A stretch of 64,000 nt of DNA from Ariolimax columbianus (lineage: Eukaryota; Mollusca; Gastropoda; Stylommatophora; Arionidae): positions 32,231,953 to 32,295,952 of the forward strand of contig JAVGWX010000007.1 in the NCBI GenBank assembly GCA_036924085.1, read 5' to 3'. Under the pieces are notes generated by a model, which worked only from the letters and a program-made list of their open reading frames with translations, was not told where the DNA came from and made no database searches. The position numbers and the translations under genes were made by a program. How positions within the stretch are numbered: position 1 is the first letter of the stretch; the number at the start of each line of letters is the position of its first letter. This document shows, one piece after another, positions 43,331 to 54,189 of the stretch.

Positions 43331-43689
43331 TCTTAGTCGATGAATGGCACATTGGTCAATGATCACCAATCCTGATGATGTCTTGTAGGGCATCAATAAA
43401 CGCCCTCCACTCCAATTTATATTGGTATCCCCGCTATTATTCATAATTTATATTTCAGCTTCTACAATTCACTAAGTTGACGGCTTCTCTTTTCTCTTCC
43501 AGACATAGTCCACATTATGGCTGTTATAGGGATTGTGTGAGTGACCACAATGGAGCTTTGAATGAGCGGATGACATTCAGCGACTAATAGCTGGCTGTTT
43601 GTGTCAGCAAACCATACCTGACCAATTCCCTGTTCGACGCAACGTTGCAACCCTGGAAGCAGTCTGCACTTGTCCCTATTGAATTTTGG

Positions 43690-43860
43690 CCAAGGGATTG
43701 AGATCGCAGTGGGAAGGCAGAACATGTACTACAAAAAGCCAACTGACATCGGATGTTTTGGACGAAAGGCGCAGATATCGGAGCTTCGATGTAAACTGCG
43801 ATAACCCTGCTCACAAACTCCTTTTGAGAACTGACGCGGAAGAAGAAGTAGCGAGGGTGT
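43690..43860 (+). mobile_element. SINE-R copy 10 (middle, diverged)
   Basis: The plus strand: AAGGGATTGAGATCGCAGTG, CTGACATCGGATGTTTTGG, ACGAAAGGCGCAGATATCG and TCGATGTAAACTGCGATAAC, followed by GAAGAAGAAG near 43843. Diverged match to the SINE-R middle and 3' end. Confidence 0.65.
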
Positions 43861-43999
43861 CAGGTTATCGTTTTGCGGTAGTGCCCATAAAATTCCAGCA
43901 TCGACGAGTTTTGAATGTGCATTTGTCTTCTTGATTATTTGGGTAACCGATTCTTCGTAATGGCCTTTGTCCGGAAGATGATATTAGTCGTTCGAGATC

Positions 44000-44300
44000 A
44001 AGATGCTGAGCAGCGCATGCACTGCAGTGGTCAGCGACCCATAGCTAACTGCTAGCGTCAGGGCCAGCGAACCAGAGCTGCCAAGACCCTTCTACACCTC
44101 CACGTGGTGATCCTGGATAACAGGCTACCCAGTACTCAGAAAATGTTTGCTGAAGTTGGATGTGTTGGACCGAAAAGTGCAAATATCGCAGTCAAGCTGT
44201 AAACTACGACACAACGCATTCCGTTCTCTGGACTACATTCTACTACTTAAGCCCTTTCATGGTTTGGTACCGGGAGAACGAACAAAGCCAAGCCATATGA
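44000..44300 (+). mobile_element. SINE-R copy 11, near full length
   Basis: The plus strand begins AAGATGCTGAGCAGCGCATG, continues GGTCAGCGACCCATAGC, CTAGCGTCAGGGCCAGC, GAACCAGAGCTGCCAAGACC, CACGTGGTGATCCTGG, GCTGAAGTTGGATGTGTTGG, GCAGTCAAGCTGTAAACTAC, GCATTCCGTTCTCTGGACTA and GGTTTGGTACCGGGAGAACG, and ends AACAAAGCCAAGCCA. One of the best representatives of the family, with an AAGCC-type tail and a small internal deletion (44130-44140). Confidence 0.92.
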
Positions 44301-44319
44301 GTCGTTCCAAATCACATTG

Positions 44320-44620
44320 CGTGAAACGATACCAATTTATATATATTTACTCCCTATTATCCAACACTCTACACCGTACAGAAGCATAGAACGTACACAA
44401 CTCTGGTGTATTCTTAGTTTGGTGTTGTCTGTACTGCAAAGACTTATAAACGTTGTATAAGCTAGTGAAGGCTATTCTGGCTTTGTTCCTTCTGCTTGTA
44501 ATGACTTTACCAGTTCCACCGTCTAGTGTAATTGTGTTTCTAAGGTATGTAAATGTGCCTGTCTTTACTTGTTCTTCATTCCATAATTTACAGAATTCAT
44601 TGTTCCAAATGTTACAGTCG
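44320..44620 (-). pseudogene. RTE-like LINE fragment
   Basis: The minus strand reads TGTFTYLRNTITLDGGTGKV then ITSRRNKARIAFTSLYNVYK, and in another frame a segment equivalent to LxTxxRIYxSxVxxxLLYGxE. This matches the FxYLGxxxxxDG-GxxxxxIxxRxxKAxxAF block of LINE proteins downstream of the polymerase core. Confidence 0.65.
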
Positions 44621-46212
44621 GTCTAGGATTTCAACACCTTTCGGTAATATATATCCTTTGTTATTTTTACAAGTTAGCCTTGCTTTGGATGTGGTTACGC
44701 CCATTTAAACAGCATGCAGTCGTTTTCTTTGTTATAGTAAAACGTATATACCATTGCCTGTCTTAGCGACCAAGGCTAGGACTTTCTGTGTCTTTGGAAG
44801 CTTCGGTTTGTCTGTTCTATGTTAGTGCCAGCCATTTTGTTTTATTCTTGTGTGTTATTTACTTGTTCTAATTATTACTGAAGTTTTTTCTGTGATGAGA
44901 TGACACTATGACTTGAGCGTGTTTGGATTTAAGAAATAAGGGTGTTTCGTACCGTCAGCTTCACTCTCTCGTCCTGATTCTTTTTGATCCAGTGGAAAGA
45001 TTTAAGCGAGGGCAAGTAGCGCACTGTCAGACACACTATCTCGTGCTGATTCTATTTGATCCAGTGGCAAGATATGATCAAGATGACTGGGGCAGTAAGT
45101 TGGTGTTCTGTGTCTCGCCTTACTCCAAACGCTCCAGGTTGCTCGTAGTTGCCTTGTTGCCCGTTGGCCAGCCTGTCGTCCGCTGAATCAAGTCTTCGCA
45201 TGCTTAGGTAGACAAGCCCTATATCACTGTCGGTTTATTAGACACTTCGGCATTAGCCGGTCATGCCGAACAACGCTAAACACTTCATCGTGAAGTCAAT
45301 TCACTTCTGGGACTGGTTTGGAAGATCAGTAATCTGCCTTTCCATTTTTTCTTGCAATTTGCGGCCAGCTTCAGCTCGGCATAAATCTTCACTGCCATGT
45401 GTGCCTGCTTGTGTCACAAAGATAGTTCTTGGACTGTCCCTTCCTTTATTTCTCTATGTTCTGTCTTCTAAGGTTGTCTTTACTGGGCTCTCATGTGTAG
45501 ATTGTGGTCCGTCCAGAACTGCCGCATTGTTCGTATCTTTTGTAGCAGCTCTATTTCCTATCCTACTTCCGGCAATGCCCAATTGAGTTTCTTCTCTGTT
45601 CAACTCATTTTATTCTTTCTGTAACATCGTATCTCTAAAGCGTTAAAGTATTTTATCTATCTTTTATGTATTGTCCATGTTGCAGGCCCCACAACACCAC
45701 AGACTACACATTTGTGATGAGAATTCTTTATCGTATCTCGTTCTAATTCCATCTGATTTCAGAGCAATCTGTTTCTCTCTAAATGTCCTCTTTACCAACA
45801 CAATTGGTTTTTATTTATCCTTGCCAACAGTGTATCTTCGCTTGTGATATGACCCAGGCTTAAGTTAGAAATGACGAAAAATGGAATAGGTATTCATGTA
45901 GTAGCCACGGTTGTCCGGCATGACGTGATCGTGTCATGAAAACAGAGATATACACATACACGTTTGATCTAGTTCTATGATAAACGTTAGGGAGCAGCGA
46001 TGCAGATGCCCGACCCAGAGCTATCCAAATGTACGGTGTCAACCTTTGCACCTTGCTCCTTCCGCTTTGAATAATTATGTTGATATAAACCAAGAGCCTT
46101 TAAGTTGATATATGGTGTCTGTATTTAGAACAGTTAGTTATTATTGCGCAGTAATGATGTTTTATTATAACTCTATATAACCTCTGAAATTACGGCAGCG
46201 AGTTGTGGATAA
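44621..46212. other. Unassigned 1.6-kb stretch
   Basis: No recognised family. A ~50-bp segment (TCTCGTCCTGATTCTTTTTG and GATCCAGTGGAAAG) near 44965 is repeated near 45040 with changes. A 107-codon hydrophobic frame at 45263-45586 has no supporting features. Confidence 0.4.
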
Positions 46213-46645
46213 TCGTCATCTGCTTCTACTTCTTCTTCTTCTTTTTCTTCTTCTTCTTCTTTTGTTATTTTTCTTCTTCTTCTTAATCTTCATGTGTTCT
46301 CAATTTCCCGCTACCAAACCCTGAAGAGGGCTTTGCAAGTATTAAGTAGTTGTGTAGAGAACGGAATGGGATGTGTGGTAGTTACCAACTTGATTGCGAT
46401 ATTTTCACCTTTGGGTCAGACACATCCGGCTTCGGCAGGCATTTTCGAGTACCACAAATTAGCCTTCTCCCTTCGACTGTTCTCCTTAGCTACTCTTGTC
46501 TGTTGCATCCAGTTATCTGGGATCACCACGTAGAGGTGTAGAAGGGTCTTCGCAACTCTAGTTCGCTGGCCATGACGCTAGCAGTTAGCTATGGCTTTGA
46601 CCGTTGCAGCTCATGTACTGCTCAGCATCTTGGTTGAGAATCAAC
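46213..46645 (-). mobile_element. SINE-R copy 12, near full length with GAA tail
   Basis: The plus strand has (TTC)n at 46213-46285, TGTTCTCAATTTCCCGCTAC, CTGAAGAGGGCTTTGCAAG, GAGAACGGAATGGG, CTTGATTGCGATATTTTCAC, GACACATCCGGCTTCGG, GGGATCACCACGTAGAGGTG, ATGACGCTAGCAGTTAGC, and ends CATGTACTGCTCAGCATCTT. It spans the whole SINE-R from tail to 5' end. Confidence 0.92.
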
Positions 46646-46764
46646 CAGGTATCATTGGAGGGGACAAAAATGTGATTTTATAGAAGAATGTTTGAATCTC
46701 CATGGATTGCAATGAAATCTACTGACGTTGTTCTTGTGGAGACACAGACATAAAGACAGCTTCT

Positions 46765-46925
46765 GGCAAAATTCATGACACGTCAGTCATCCTTTTTCTG
46801 GCATGCCATGAGAAAATGTGGGTTGGAACACACGGTGAGAAAGGGAAGAATTGCAGGAAAGAGGGGCCGAGGGAGGCAACGAAACACAAATAGTGAACAG
46901 TTGAAAGAACTAGGGTAGGGTAGGC
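46765..46925 (+). pseudogene. LINE C-terminal fragment
   Basis: The plus-strand frame reads MTRQSSFFWHAMRKCGLEHT then VRKGRIAGKRGRGRQRNTN. This matches the LxFxGHVMRKDGLExLVxTGxIxGxRxRGRQR block of RTE-like LINEs. It is isolated and short. Confidence 0.68.
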
Positions 46926-47394
46926 GATCAACATCAGAACCGATACAAAACACACGTGATAAGAGAAAATGGAAGTCCATGATCGCCAACGCCAACTGGC
47001 AGAACATTTATGATGAGTTCCAATTGATGGTTCATTAATTTCAGATTTTATTGCTGTTCTTTTCGCTCAAATTATTTTCTAAAGGAGAGACCGTTGCACT
47101 GTATGTTGCTCCGTAATGGCATCATTCATCCGCCTTCACCACCAACTTTATTGTAAATGGATTAACTTGACTTATTATTACCACTATGTTGTTTCATGAG
47201 TCTGGACAAAGGTTAGTTTGAGCTTTGAGTGCGCCCAGTTAAAGTGTCTGCCACTGGCGGCCTCCGACATGTGAGCATTTATGATTGTGTTTAAAAAATA
47301 GGTAATTGGATATCTGACCATTCGAAGTATATTCAAAATGTATGGAACCTTAAGGAGAGAAGAAGACCGATTACTGACCTGAATCCCTTCTTCC
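46926..47394. other. Unassigned stretch
   Basis: No recognised feature. Confidence 0.4.
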
Positions 47395-47695
47395 ATTTCA
47401 AGGATAAATTGGACTATAACAAGTTTTGTTATCAAAATACAACAACCTTCAAGAACAAGAGGGCAAAGTTGCAAATTAACTAAATAAATGTTCATATTAG
47501 ATATTAGGAAATATTTTTTAGTCACAGAATGGTGAATGATTGGAATGCACTGCCACAGGAATTAGTGGAGGCAAGGACAACGAATGCATTTAAGAATAGC
47601 GCATATCTTTTAGAGCAATGCCATTTAAATGAAACTGGTTGTATACAGACTCTGCAGAGTCTTCTAAACCAGTATAAAACGTTGTTAAGTCATTT
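47395..47695 (+). mobile_element. CR1-like LINE, 3' end (copy C4)
   Basis: The plus strand matches C3: GGACTATAACAAGTTTTG, AATACAACAACCTTCAAG, GAACAAGAGGGCAAAG and ATTAGATATTAGGAAAT, then a frame with MVNDWNALPQELVEARTTNA (canonical VRxWNxLPxEVVxAxxxNxFK of CR1 C-termini), and the terminal CTTCTAAACCAGTATAAAAC + GTTGTTAAG. It is 5'-truncated to about 300 bp. Confidence 0.88.
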
Positions 47696-49560
47696 AAAGT
47701 GCCTTCCTTGGGACTGCACTCATTTACCTCAGTTATCCCGCCATTATTGGAAGCATATCGAAAAAAAATGTTTTGGGGAAATGGAGTGCAGCCTGGCCAG
47801 CGCGTAACGAATAATGTCTTTTAGTGAATCAAATTGGGTCCCTTTCAGCGACATTTTCAGCTTGTGCATAAGCAAAAAAAACGCAGGGAGACATGTCAGG
47901 AAAACATGGAACCTGACAGACCAAAGAACTGTTGTGTTTAGCTAAGAAAGTCTAAATAAGATGATTAGAAAAAGAAAATGTGTTGTCATGATGAAGCTGC
48001 CTAGTTCCCAGTGCACTTATGTCCGGTCGTTTGCGGCGTACATCATCACGAAGGCAAAACACAGACATACATCTGGGTTTTGAGGTTACATTCTCTTTCT
48101 TTTCAAAGGGATCAGTGGAAACGCTGGGTGATTGAATGCCGCAAGTTTCAAGCGACACTTGGTCTCAAACGAGGTAAATGGAAAGTGCTTGCAGCTCGAG
48201 TTACCTCCAGTCGTCCCAACTGATAGTCTCGCAAATGGTCAAACGCATCTTGTGACGAGAGAGTTCGGTTGATGACCAACGCGGTTTTGGATTCACTGAA
48301 ATTCAAATACAACGCAAGTTATATGATCAAAACAAAACCGTCTCCTTCATCGCTTGCGAATGGCAACTAACTTAATATCGTACTGATTCTCAAAGAACGG
48401 TTCCTGGGGAGGCATACCTATGACCAATGTAACAGTTCAAGTATATCGTTACAGATAACTAGGAAGGGATATGGTTGGGAAAGGCAACCTTGATACATGC
48501 ATTCAAAAGGGATTAACAAATTACTCACTAAAAATGTGTCAACGGATTGTGATGAAAAATGAATGTCATTCGTCACATTTAGGTCTGCATTTCTCTAGGT
48601 CTTAAGCGCTGTAACCGCGGACAAGGCCTATGTGAAACGTTAACAATTTGACTTTCATTTCCTTTCGTATGTTAGTAGAGGGTCTACTGCATTTTACAAT
48701 GCCTCTCACTGTGCTTTGAAATTATTAGATAATTGTTCCGTTGCCACTTAAGCATTATCTTTCTTCCGTTTTTAAGGCCACAGCTGTTTAATACTTTACA
48801 ACACGACACGCGTAGGAACTATATCTGTTTATAGTTTATAATATTTTTTCCGCTTGATTATTGTTTAGAATCTGTTCACAAACTAGCAGCTAGTGGAACA
48901 AATCGAACGCGCCTTGTTTAATATCTCTGAAGTGTAAACACGCTACAAGACGACGCCATTAACCCATAACTCCATAAAAGATGGCAGGTCACTAGTCGGA
49001 CAGGCCATTCACGTGCGGCCGAGTGGTCAATCAGAGCTGACCATCAGACAGTCCTCATAATAACGTCACAATTGTCGATGTGTTTACACGATAGTCATAG
49101 CTACTCTAGCAAGGGGATCTTGCTTCCGCGGATTAAGGTCATCTCTCGATAGAAAAATGATGTGTTAGAGAAAGCAATGATTCCCACTAAAGAGCCCCAA
49201 GTAATGGGAAGGCACAGTCCAATCTTCTTGATTGGGGCCTCGGGATTTAATCTAAAAAGCAGCATCAGAAAAGATGATTTCCACATTCTTGAGTTCTTCT
49301 TCTGGGCTAGAAAGTATGCTCTCTCATTACATTAGCTATGTCCTAGGCTAAATTTCATTGATGTGGATCACATCGGGTCTTTACGTCAAATGTCGCTGGT
49401 TCTTTCAAGCGTTTACTTGGGCTTGACAGCGAGTTCATTGTTTGTGTGTGATACAGTGCCGCTGTGAAGGACGAACAAAGTGTTCGATCTGAGATACGAA
49501 CTTATCATGACTCATATATTTGTTGAGTTTCAAGGGTCGCCTCCTTTACATAGGATGTTT
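47696..49560. other. Mostly unassigned; short SINE-D-like piece
   Basis: About 48190-48290 has CTCGAGTTACCTCCAGTCGT and GACGAGAGAGTTCGG, resembling the body of SINE-D. The rest (1.7 kb) shows nothing recognisable. Confidence 0.4.
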
Positions 49561-49562
49561 GC

Positions 49563-49985
49563 AAATATCCACTCAGTGTAAACGGACATTAACTCAGTGG
49601 GTTCACGGACATCCACTCAGTGGGTTCACGGACATCCACTCAATGGGTTCACGGACATCCACTCAATGGGTTCACGGACATCCACTCAATGGGTACACGG
49701 ACATCCACTTAGTGGGTTCACGGATATCCACACAGTGGGTTCACGGACATTCCCTCAGTGAGGTCACGGACATCCACACCGTGTTCACGGACATCCACTC
49801 AGTGTTCTCAAAAATCCACTCAGTGTACACAATTATCCTCTCGGTGGACACAAACAACCACTCAGTACACAAACATCAACTCGGTGTACACAAATATTCA
49901 CTCAGTGTACACAATTTCCTTCTCAGTCTACACAAACAACCACTCAGTACACAAATACCCACTCCTTGTGCATACACATCAACTG
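49563..49985. repeat. 23-bp minisatellite with degenerate 3' half
   Basis: About ten units of CGGACATCCACTCAGTGGGT + TCA (49563-49800), followed by diverged units of about 20 bp (CACTCAGTGTACACAAATA) to 49985. The 156-codon plus frame through it (GHPLSGFTDIH-type repeats) is an artefact of the repeat. Confidence 0.93.
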
Positions 49986-50282
49986 TGTAAAGTGGTTTGA
50001 ATACTCATATTTTCATTAAAGGCTAATGCTTCAAATTCCAAATAAGGTATGTGTTGTTTTTTTTCGATCGAGGGGAAAATAAAAGACTAGACAGCGCACT
50101 ATCTAAAAATGTAGAGACAAGCGGCGTTTAATCCTGATCTATACGAGTATGCATAATAGAAACGGACACCAAAAGTTGGAACAAACGCAGTAATGGATAA
50201 ATGTTCGAGAACTCAAAATGTCTCGTCTCTGTATTATTTCCAACTGCGTTTATGTAAATGTCTACTTCGGATAAATTGTTAC

Positions 50283-50712
50283 AAGTTAACGTCTTTATAC
50301 TGGTTTAGAAGACTCTACAGAATGTATACAACCAGTTTCTTTGAAGGTGGTTTAACCGATGTGCTAGTCCATCTTAATAGATTCAAACACTAGAGCTAAG
50401 TAGACCCGCAGCCAGTTAGGCGCCATCTACAGCTGCTCTTAACAAACCACCTGAGGAAAAGTACACACTTTTTAACTTTAATTTTGTCCGGGCATCGGCC
50501 GTTGGGCCTGCTTTTTTTCAATTTCCAACTGCTAAGGAATTTTTAACGAGCTCGACACTGATCACGGGAGTTCGATCTCACTTCCCAGAGAATCTGTATA
50601 ATTTTGACCAGAAGATCCAAGTGAACAAAATCTCGGTCTCCACCGGGATTTAAACCTGCGACCTCCGGCGACCCGAGGCGGACACCTTACCTGTACACCA
50701 CTGAGTCCCCTT
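50283..50712 (-). mobile_element. SINE-A copy 2, complete (tRNA head, central domain, CR1 tail)
   Basis: On the minus strand the head starts GGGGACTCAGTGGTGTACAG with a box-A-like TGGTGTACAGG and a box-B-like GGTTTAAATCC about 40 bp later. A linker with CTTCTGGTCAAAATTAT, GTGAGATCGAACTCCCG and GGCCGATGCCCGGAC follows. The central domain is AGATGGCGCCTAACTGGC, GTGTTTGAATCTATTAAG and GCACATCGG. The tail is AACTGGTTGTATACATTCTG then CTTCTAAACCAGTATAAAGA + CGTTAACTTG, closely matching the last ~55 bp of CR1 copies C3 and C4. At about 430 bp it is long for a SINE, but modular like the known domain-bearing SINE superfamilies. Confidence 0.88.
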
Positions 50713-51153
50713 ATGTTGCGTTCTCTTGATAGAGAAATGATCATTACATCCATCATCATCACATGTCACGTCGACTACCACATGATCTCCTGACTATAAT
50801 GTGTACAGTGATGTTTACCACTTGTCCTGTTGAATTGTGTCCAGATGTAACGTTAACCATTCTAGTATATCTTCTCACTGTTATTCTTCCCCTCTTTCAC
50901 CGTCTATTTTGTTTTGCAATGAATTATGTCAGCGTTATCTCTATTTACGTACATCTTCGCTGCTGGGGTTGGAGAAATCACGTGCCTCCCGAATATCCTT
51001 GGAGCTATGTCGGCGGGAGTTACACTCCTGGCAGGGTGGCTAAAGCACGGCAGGTTATTGATGGAGAGGCCAGACTAAAATTCTAAGAAGCAGGTTTGAG
51101 TCCGTTAGGTGTAGCTGCAGAAACCAAATGTGTGGTATACATTCTCACTGCAG
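50713..51153. other. Unassigned; faint tRNA-like segment
   Basis: Near 51030-51105 the plus strand has GGGTGGCTAAAGCACGGCAG and AGGTTTGAGTCCG, which resemble box A and box B of a degraded tRNA-derived SINE head. No body or second copy supports this. Confidence 0.3.
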
Positions 51154-51245
51154 CAATCCATTCTCATCTATGGATACAATCCATTCTCATATATGGATAC
51201 AATGCATTCTTGTCTATGGATACAATGCATTCTTGTCTAGTTATT
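51154..51245. repeat. 23-bp minisatellite, four units
   Basis: Four units of CAATCCATTCTCATCTATGG + ATA, the last two with GCATTCTTGTC. Confidence 0.93.
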
Positions 51246-51574
51246 AGCGCTGTATCCAGTCAATTCACAACTGCATAGAAAACGGTCATTCTAAAATAAA
51301 CTCTAAAAACGTACTCCAAACCATATGAAGCTCCAAACAAAATAGACTCTTACACGCAATAAAATACAACATAGGATTGTTGTCCCTGAAATAAAAATAT
51401 AGTCCTGCAGTGATTCTGCCCTATTGTCGGATCTTTGGAAACTAGAAGGTAGATTGAGCTCGTAGAGGCCGACAGTGGCGGCACGGATATACGTCATCCA
51501 TAGCTCTATACAGAAGCAAAAACACTAATCAAACGATCCATGAGGTCCGAATGGAAAGACCAACACAAATAATA

Positions 51575-51587
51575 AAAGCCATTAAAT
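51575..51587. repeat. Target-site duplication of SINE-R, left copy
   Basis: AAAGCCATTAAAT, identical to 51940-51952. Confidence 0.85.
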
Positions 51588-51939
51588 TGGCTTGGCTTCG
51601 TTCGTTCTCAATCTCTCGCTATCAATTCCTGAAATGGCATAAGTAGTAGAATGTAGTCCAGAGAACGGAATGCGTTGTGTCGTAGTTTACAGCTTGACTG
51701 CGATATGTGGATCTTTCGGTCCAACACATCCGACTTCAATCAAGCATTATTTTAGTACCGGGCTAGCATTCCCTCTTCGATCCCTTCTCCTTAGCCAGTC
51801 TGCCATGCTGCAGCCTGTTATCCAGGATCACCGTTTGAAGATGTAGAAGGGTCTTCGCAGGTCTGGTTCGCTGGCCCTGACGCTAGCAGTCAGCAATGGG
51901 TGGCTGACCACTGCAGCTCATGCGCTGCTCAGCATCTTT
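51588..51939 (-). mobile_element. SINE-R copy 13, full length (352 bp) with 13-bp TSD
   Basis: The reference copy of the family. On the minus strand it begins AAAGATGCTGAGCAGCGCAT, passes through GGTCAGCCACCCATTGC, CTAGCGTCAGGGCCAGC, AACGGTGATCCTGGATAAC, GCCCGGTACTAAAATAATGC, GATTGAAGTCGGATGTGTTGG, GTAAACTACGACACAACGC, GGACTACATTCTACTACTTA and GAGAGATTGAGAACGAACG, and ends AAGCCAAGCCA. The identical 13-bp direct repeats outside these ends define the element and show LINE-type retroposition. The same 5' end occurs in copies 11 and 12, so it is a unit, not a truncation. No convincing box A/box B pair was found in the head. Confidence 0.92.
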
Positions 51940-51952
51940 AAAGCCATTAAAT
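51940..51952. repeat. Target-site duplication of SINE-R, right copy
   Basis: AAAGCCATTAAAT, identical to 51575-51587. Confidence 0.85.
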
Positions 51953-52754
51953 GACAGCATAGACAAATTTAGGTGAAGTTTTTCCTGAATTGAAATACCA
52001 AATTAGTGCATGATTTACACAAGCGACCAAAGTGATCGCACTCATTGCTAGTGGCATACATATCCTCTTGCTATGAACACGTGCTAATGGCAGAGAATAC
52101 ATGTTGCCACCAAGATTAGGGACTGTCTAACTGTGGTGCTAGCCTCTCTTCTATTTTCGCTTACTAAATATGGACGTTCTCAACAGACATGTCAGGAAAC
52201 GTAATCATCATTTTCAGGTGGCTTGTCTCTGCCCGCTGCACATGATCGGTTGGCAGGACAGATTGCGGAAGAGAAGAGAACAATAGGAAGAGAAAGAGGA
52301 AGCGGACGCTCAGGGATAAGAGTTCGAGGAAGAAGGAGGTGAAGATAAGGAGGAATAAGAAGGGGAGACAGAGAAGAAAGAGAACGCGAAAGAAAATATG
52401 AATTTATTACTCTTTTTGGAGAAAAAAAAATATGGCGATCATTTTTCCCTTTATTAAGTTTCTCGTATTTATAATTCATTGTCACGAAGCTTGATCTTTG
52501 TTTTTAACAAACACGTAAAATCATCATTGAAATTGGTGGGCGTCTGCGCCAAAGCAGTTATGTGATCTAGTCAAGGCATGTACCATTGCACATTATTCTG
52601 CATACTGAGGGTGTCCGAATTATATATTAATTAAACGACTTTTAGATCATTCCTAGTTGGTACATTATCTTCTATTTTTTCAAAGTTCGTCCTGACAAGG
52701 AAGTTCGGACGTTATGCCGAAGTGAACGGCGAGGCTGCGGTATCTACGCATTTT
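51953..52754. other. Unassigned stretch
   Basis: Contains a purine-rich stretch at about 52265-52390 (GAGGAAG and AGAAGA). The complementary low-complexity frame is not a gene. Confidence 0.4.
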
Positions 52755-53160
52755 TTATCTTCTTTTATTTCGTTCATCCTCAGATCAAGGTTCCGGTTTC
52801 TCTTACAAAGGACCCCGTTGTCTGTAAGGCTGTTTAGTCTCCATACAGCTTTTGTCTCATACCTGTCTCACGAAGCCAGTATTCGTCTCGTTTTTCCTGT
52901 GCGAGCGTTCAGCTTTGCAGGAAATGTCCCACGGTCATGGAATGCTCCCCACATGGACACGTCATCTGTTCCAATCCGAATTTCGTTGTAAAGATGACCC
53001 TTGAATATGTTATGCCCAGTTCTCAGCCTGAAGATGATGACTTGCTCTTCTCTAGTTATCTGCGCATTTCTGCTTAGTACATTTAGTTTCTTCTGGCTTT
53101 CTTGGGATACCATGGTCAACTCTGGTTCTCCGACTCCGATGCAAGCAGGCAATTCTGGAT
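52755..53160 (-). pseudogene. Jockey-like LINE C-terminus
   Basis: On the minus strand: NVLSRNAQITREEQVIIFRL then RTGHNIFKGHLYNEIRIGTD, followed after a frameshift by TCPCGEHSMTVGHFLQS-stop (diverged CxC..H zinc motif), TLAQEKRDEYW and ETGMRQKLYGD. This matches the conserved C-terminus of Jockey/I-type LINE proteins (LxRxxQxxIFRLRTGHxRLxxHLxR, then CxCG). A GTTATCTGGATTTCCTGGCT duplication lies just outside at 53155-53205. Confidence 0.75.
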
Positions 53161-53357
53161 TTCCTGGCTGAGGTTATCTGGATTTCCTGGCTGAGGTTAT
53201 CTCATTCACTGTACTTCGTCGTTGGACTCTTGACGTTGCCTACCCAGAATAGTGGTTAGAGAGCCCCGTGTATCTAACAGTAAATGTACCGGTAACACAC
53301 CTCACACCTCAATATCAACTCGCCCTAGAGTACCCAACTGTAAATGGGTACCTGACT

Positions 53358-53382
53358 TACATATATATATATATATATATAT
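53358..53382. repeat. Short (AT)n run
   Basis: About 24 bp of AT dinucleotides. Confidence 0.95.
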
Positions 53383-53577
53383 GGAAAGACAGTGAAGAGA
53401 GCTTATTGAAAGGTAAAGGAAATTCCATAGCAGACATTGTTGTCGAGGATAACGTGTTTGTGAATTTATTATTTATCTTTCGCCTCTTACGAGGTAGACT
53501 TATCCAGTTCTTGTGTTGCCCTTCCTATGTGTATACAGTACGTCAAGTACCAATTTACAGTTTGGATCGATTGGGAT

Positions 53578-53722
53578 TAATTATAATAATAATAGTAACA
53601 ATAATAATAATAATAATAACAGTAACAATAATAATAATAATGATAGTGACAATAATAATTTAATACTAATAGGAACAATATTAATAATAGGAACACTAAT
53701 AATAATAATAATAATAATTGTC
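53578..53722. repeat. (AAT)n-rich microsatellite
   Basis: AAT/AAC triplets with interruptions. It gives Ile-rich and Asn-rich frames that are not genes. A retroposon tail origin is possible, as at 57729-57777. Confidence 0.93.
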
Positions 53723-54185
53723 CATCGCAAACGAATATCACGTCGGCTTCATACAATAAATGAGTTCTCTGATGGCTGTAAAAACCAATCCTGGAAATGC
53801 ATACCCTGTCACATTAAGGGCAACATGGAAGGATCCGGCTGTGGGTTCGTCGCTAGTTTTTTTTTTCGTTTCTTCAGTGAATAGCGGCAGTGGCGCTGCA
53901 CTCTGCGACATGAGCACCTTCACTGATACTAGCACTCCAGCATGTAGGATTGTGTGCAAGCAATTCTCAGGATGTAACACAGTTTTTAAAGCTTTTCAGA
54001 TACACTTTCAATGGAGTCTCTTTAGCATGTTCCACCCCATTCTTGGCTCACTGTAGAATAGCTGCTATGGGATGTGTACATCTTGAATGCGAACAGCATG
54101 TCCAGTACATGTTATCTGAAGTATTTACAAAAGTGTACGTATGCTTAACATGAAAGTCTTGATAAGAATATCAGAGTTAAACTAT
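53723..54185. other. Unassigned stretch with open frames
   Basis: Plus-strand frames 53760-54056 and 53950-54153 overlap in different phases and the minus strand is also open at 53738-53980. No motif supports any of them as a gene. Confidence 0.4.
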
Positions 54186-54189
54186 TTAT

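Noticed and set aside
45263..45586. 107-codon hydrophobic frame as a membrane protein gene
   Set aside because: No start context, splice structure, family motif or repeat support; frames of this length occur by chance in this composition.
48999..49060. tRNA-like segment (GCGGCCGAGTGGTCAATC)
   Set aside because: It resembles box A only; no box B at the right distance and no cloverleaf pairing seen.
49520..49990. 156-codon frame with GHPLSGFTDIH-type repeats
   Set aside because: A by-product of a 23-bp minisatellite; changes of phase between units make a selected protein unlikely.
53760..54153. Overlapping open frames of 67-98 codons as a short gene
   Set aside because: Both strands and several phases are open and no motif or conserved block was recognised.
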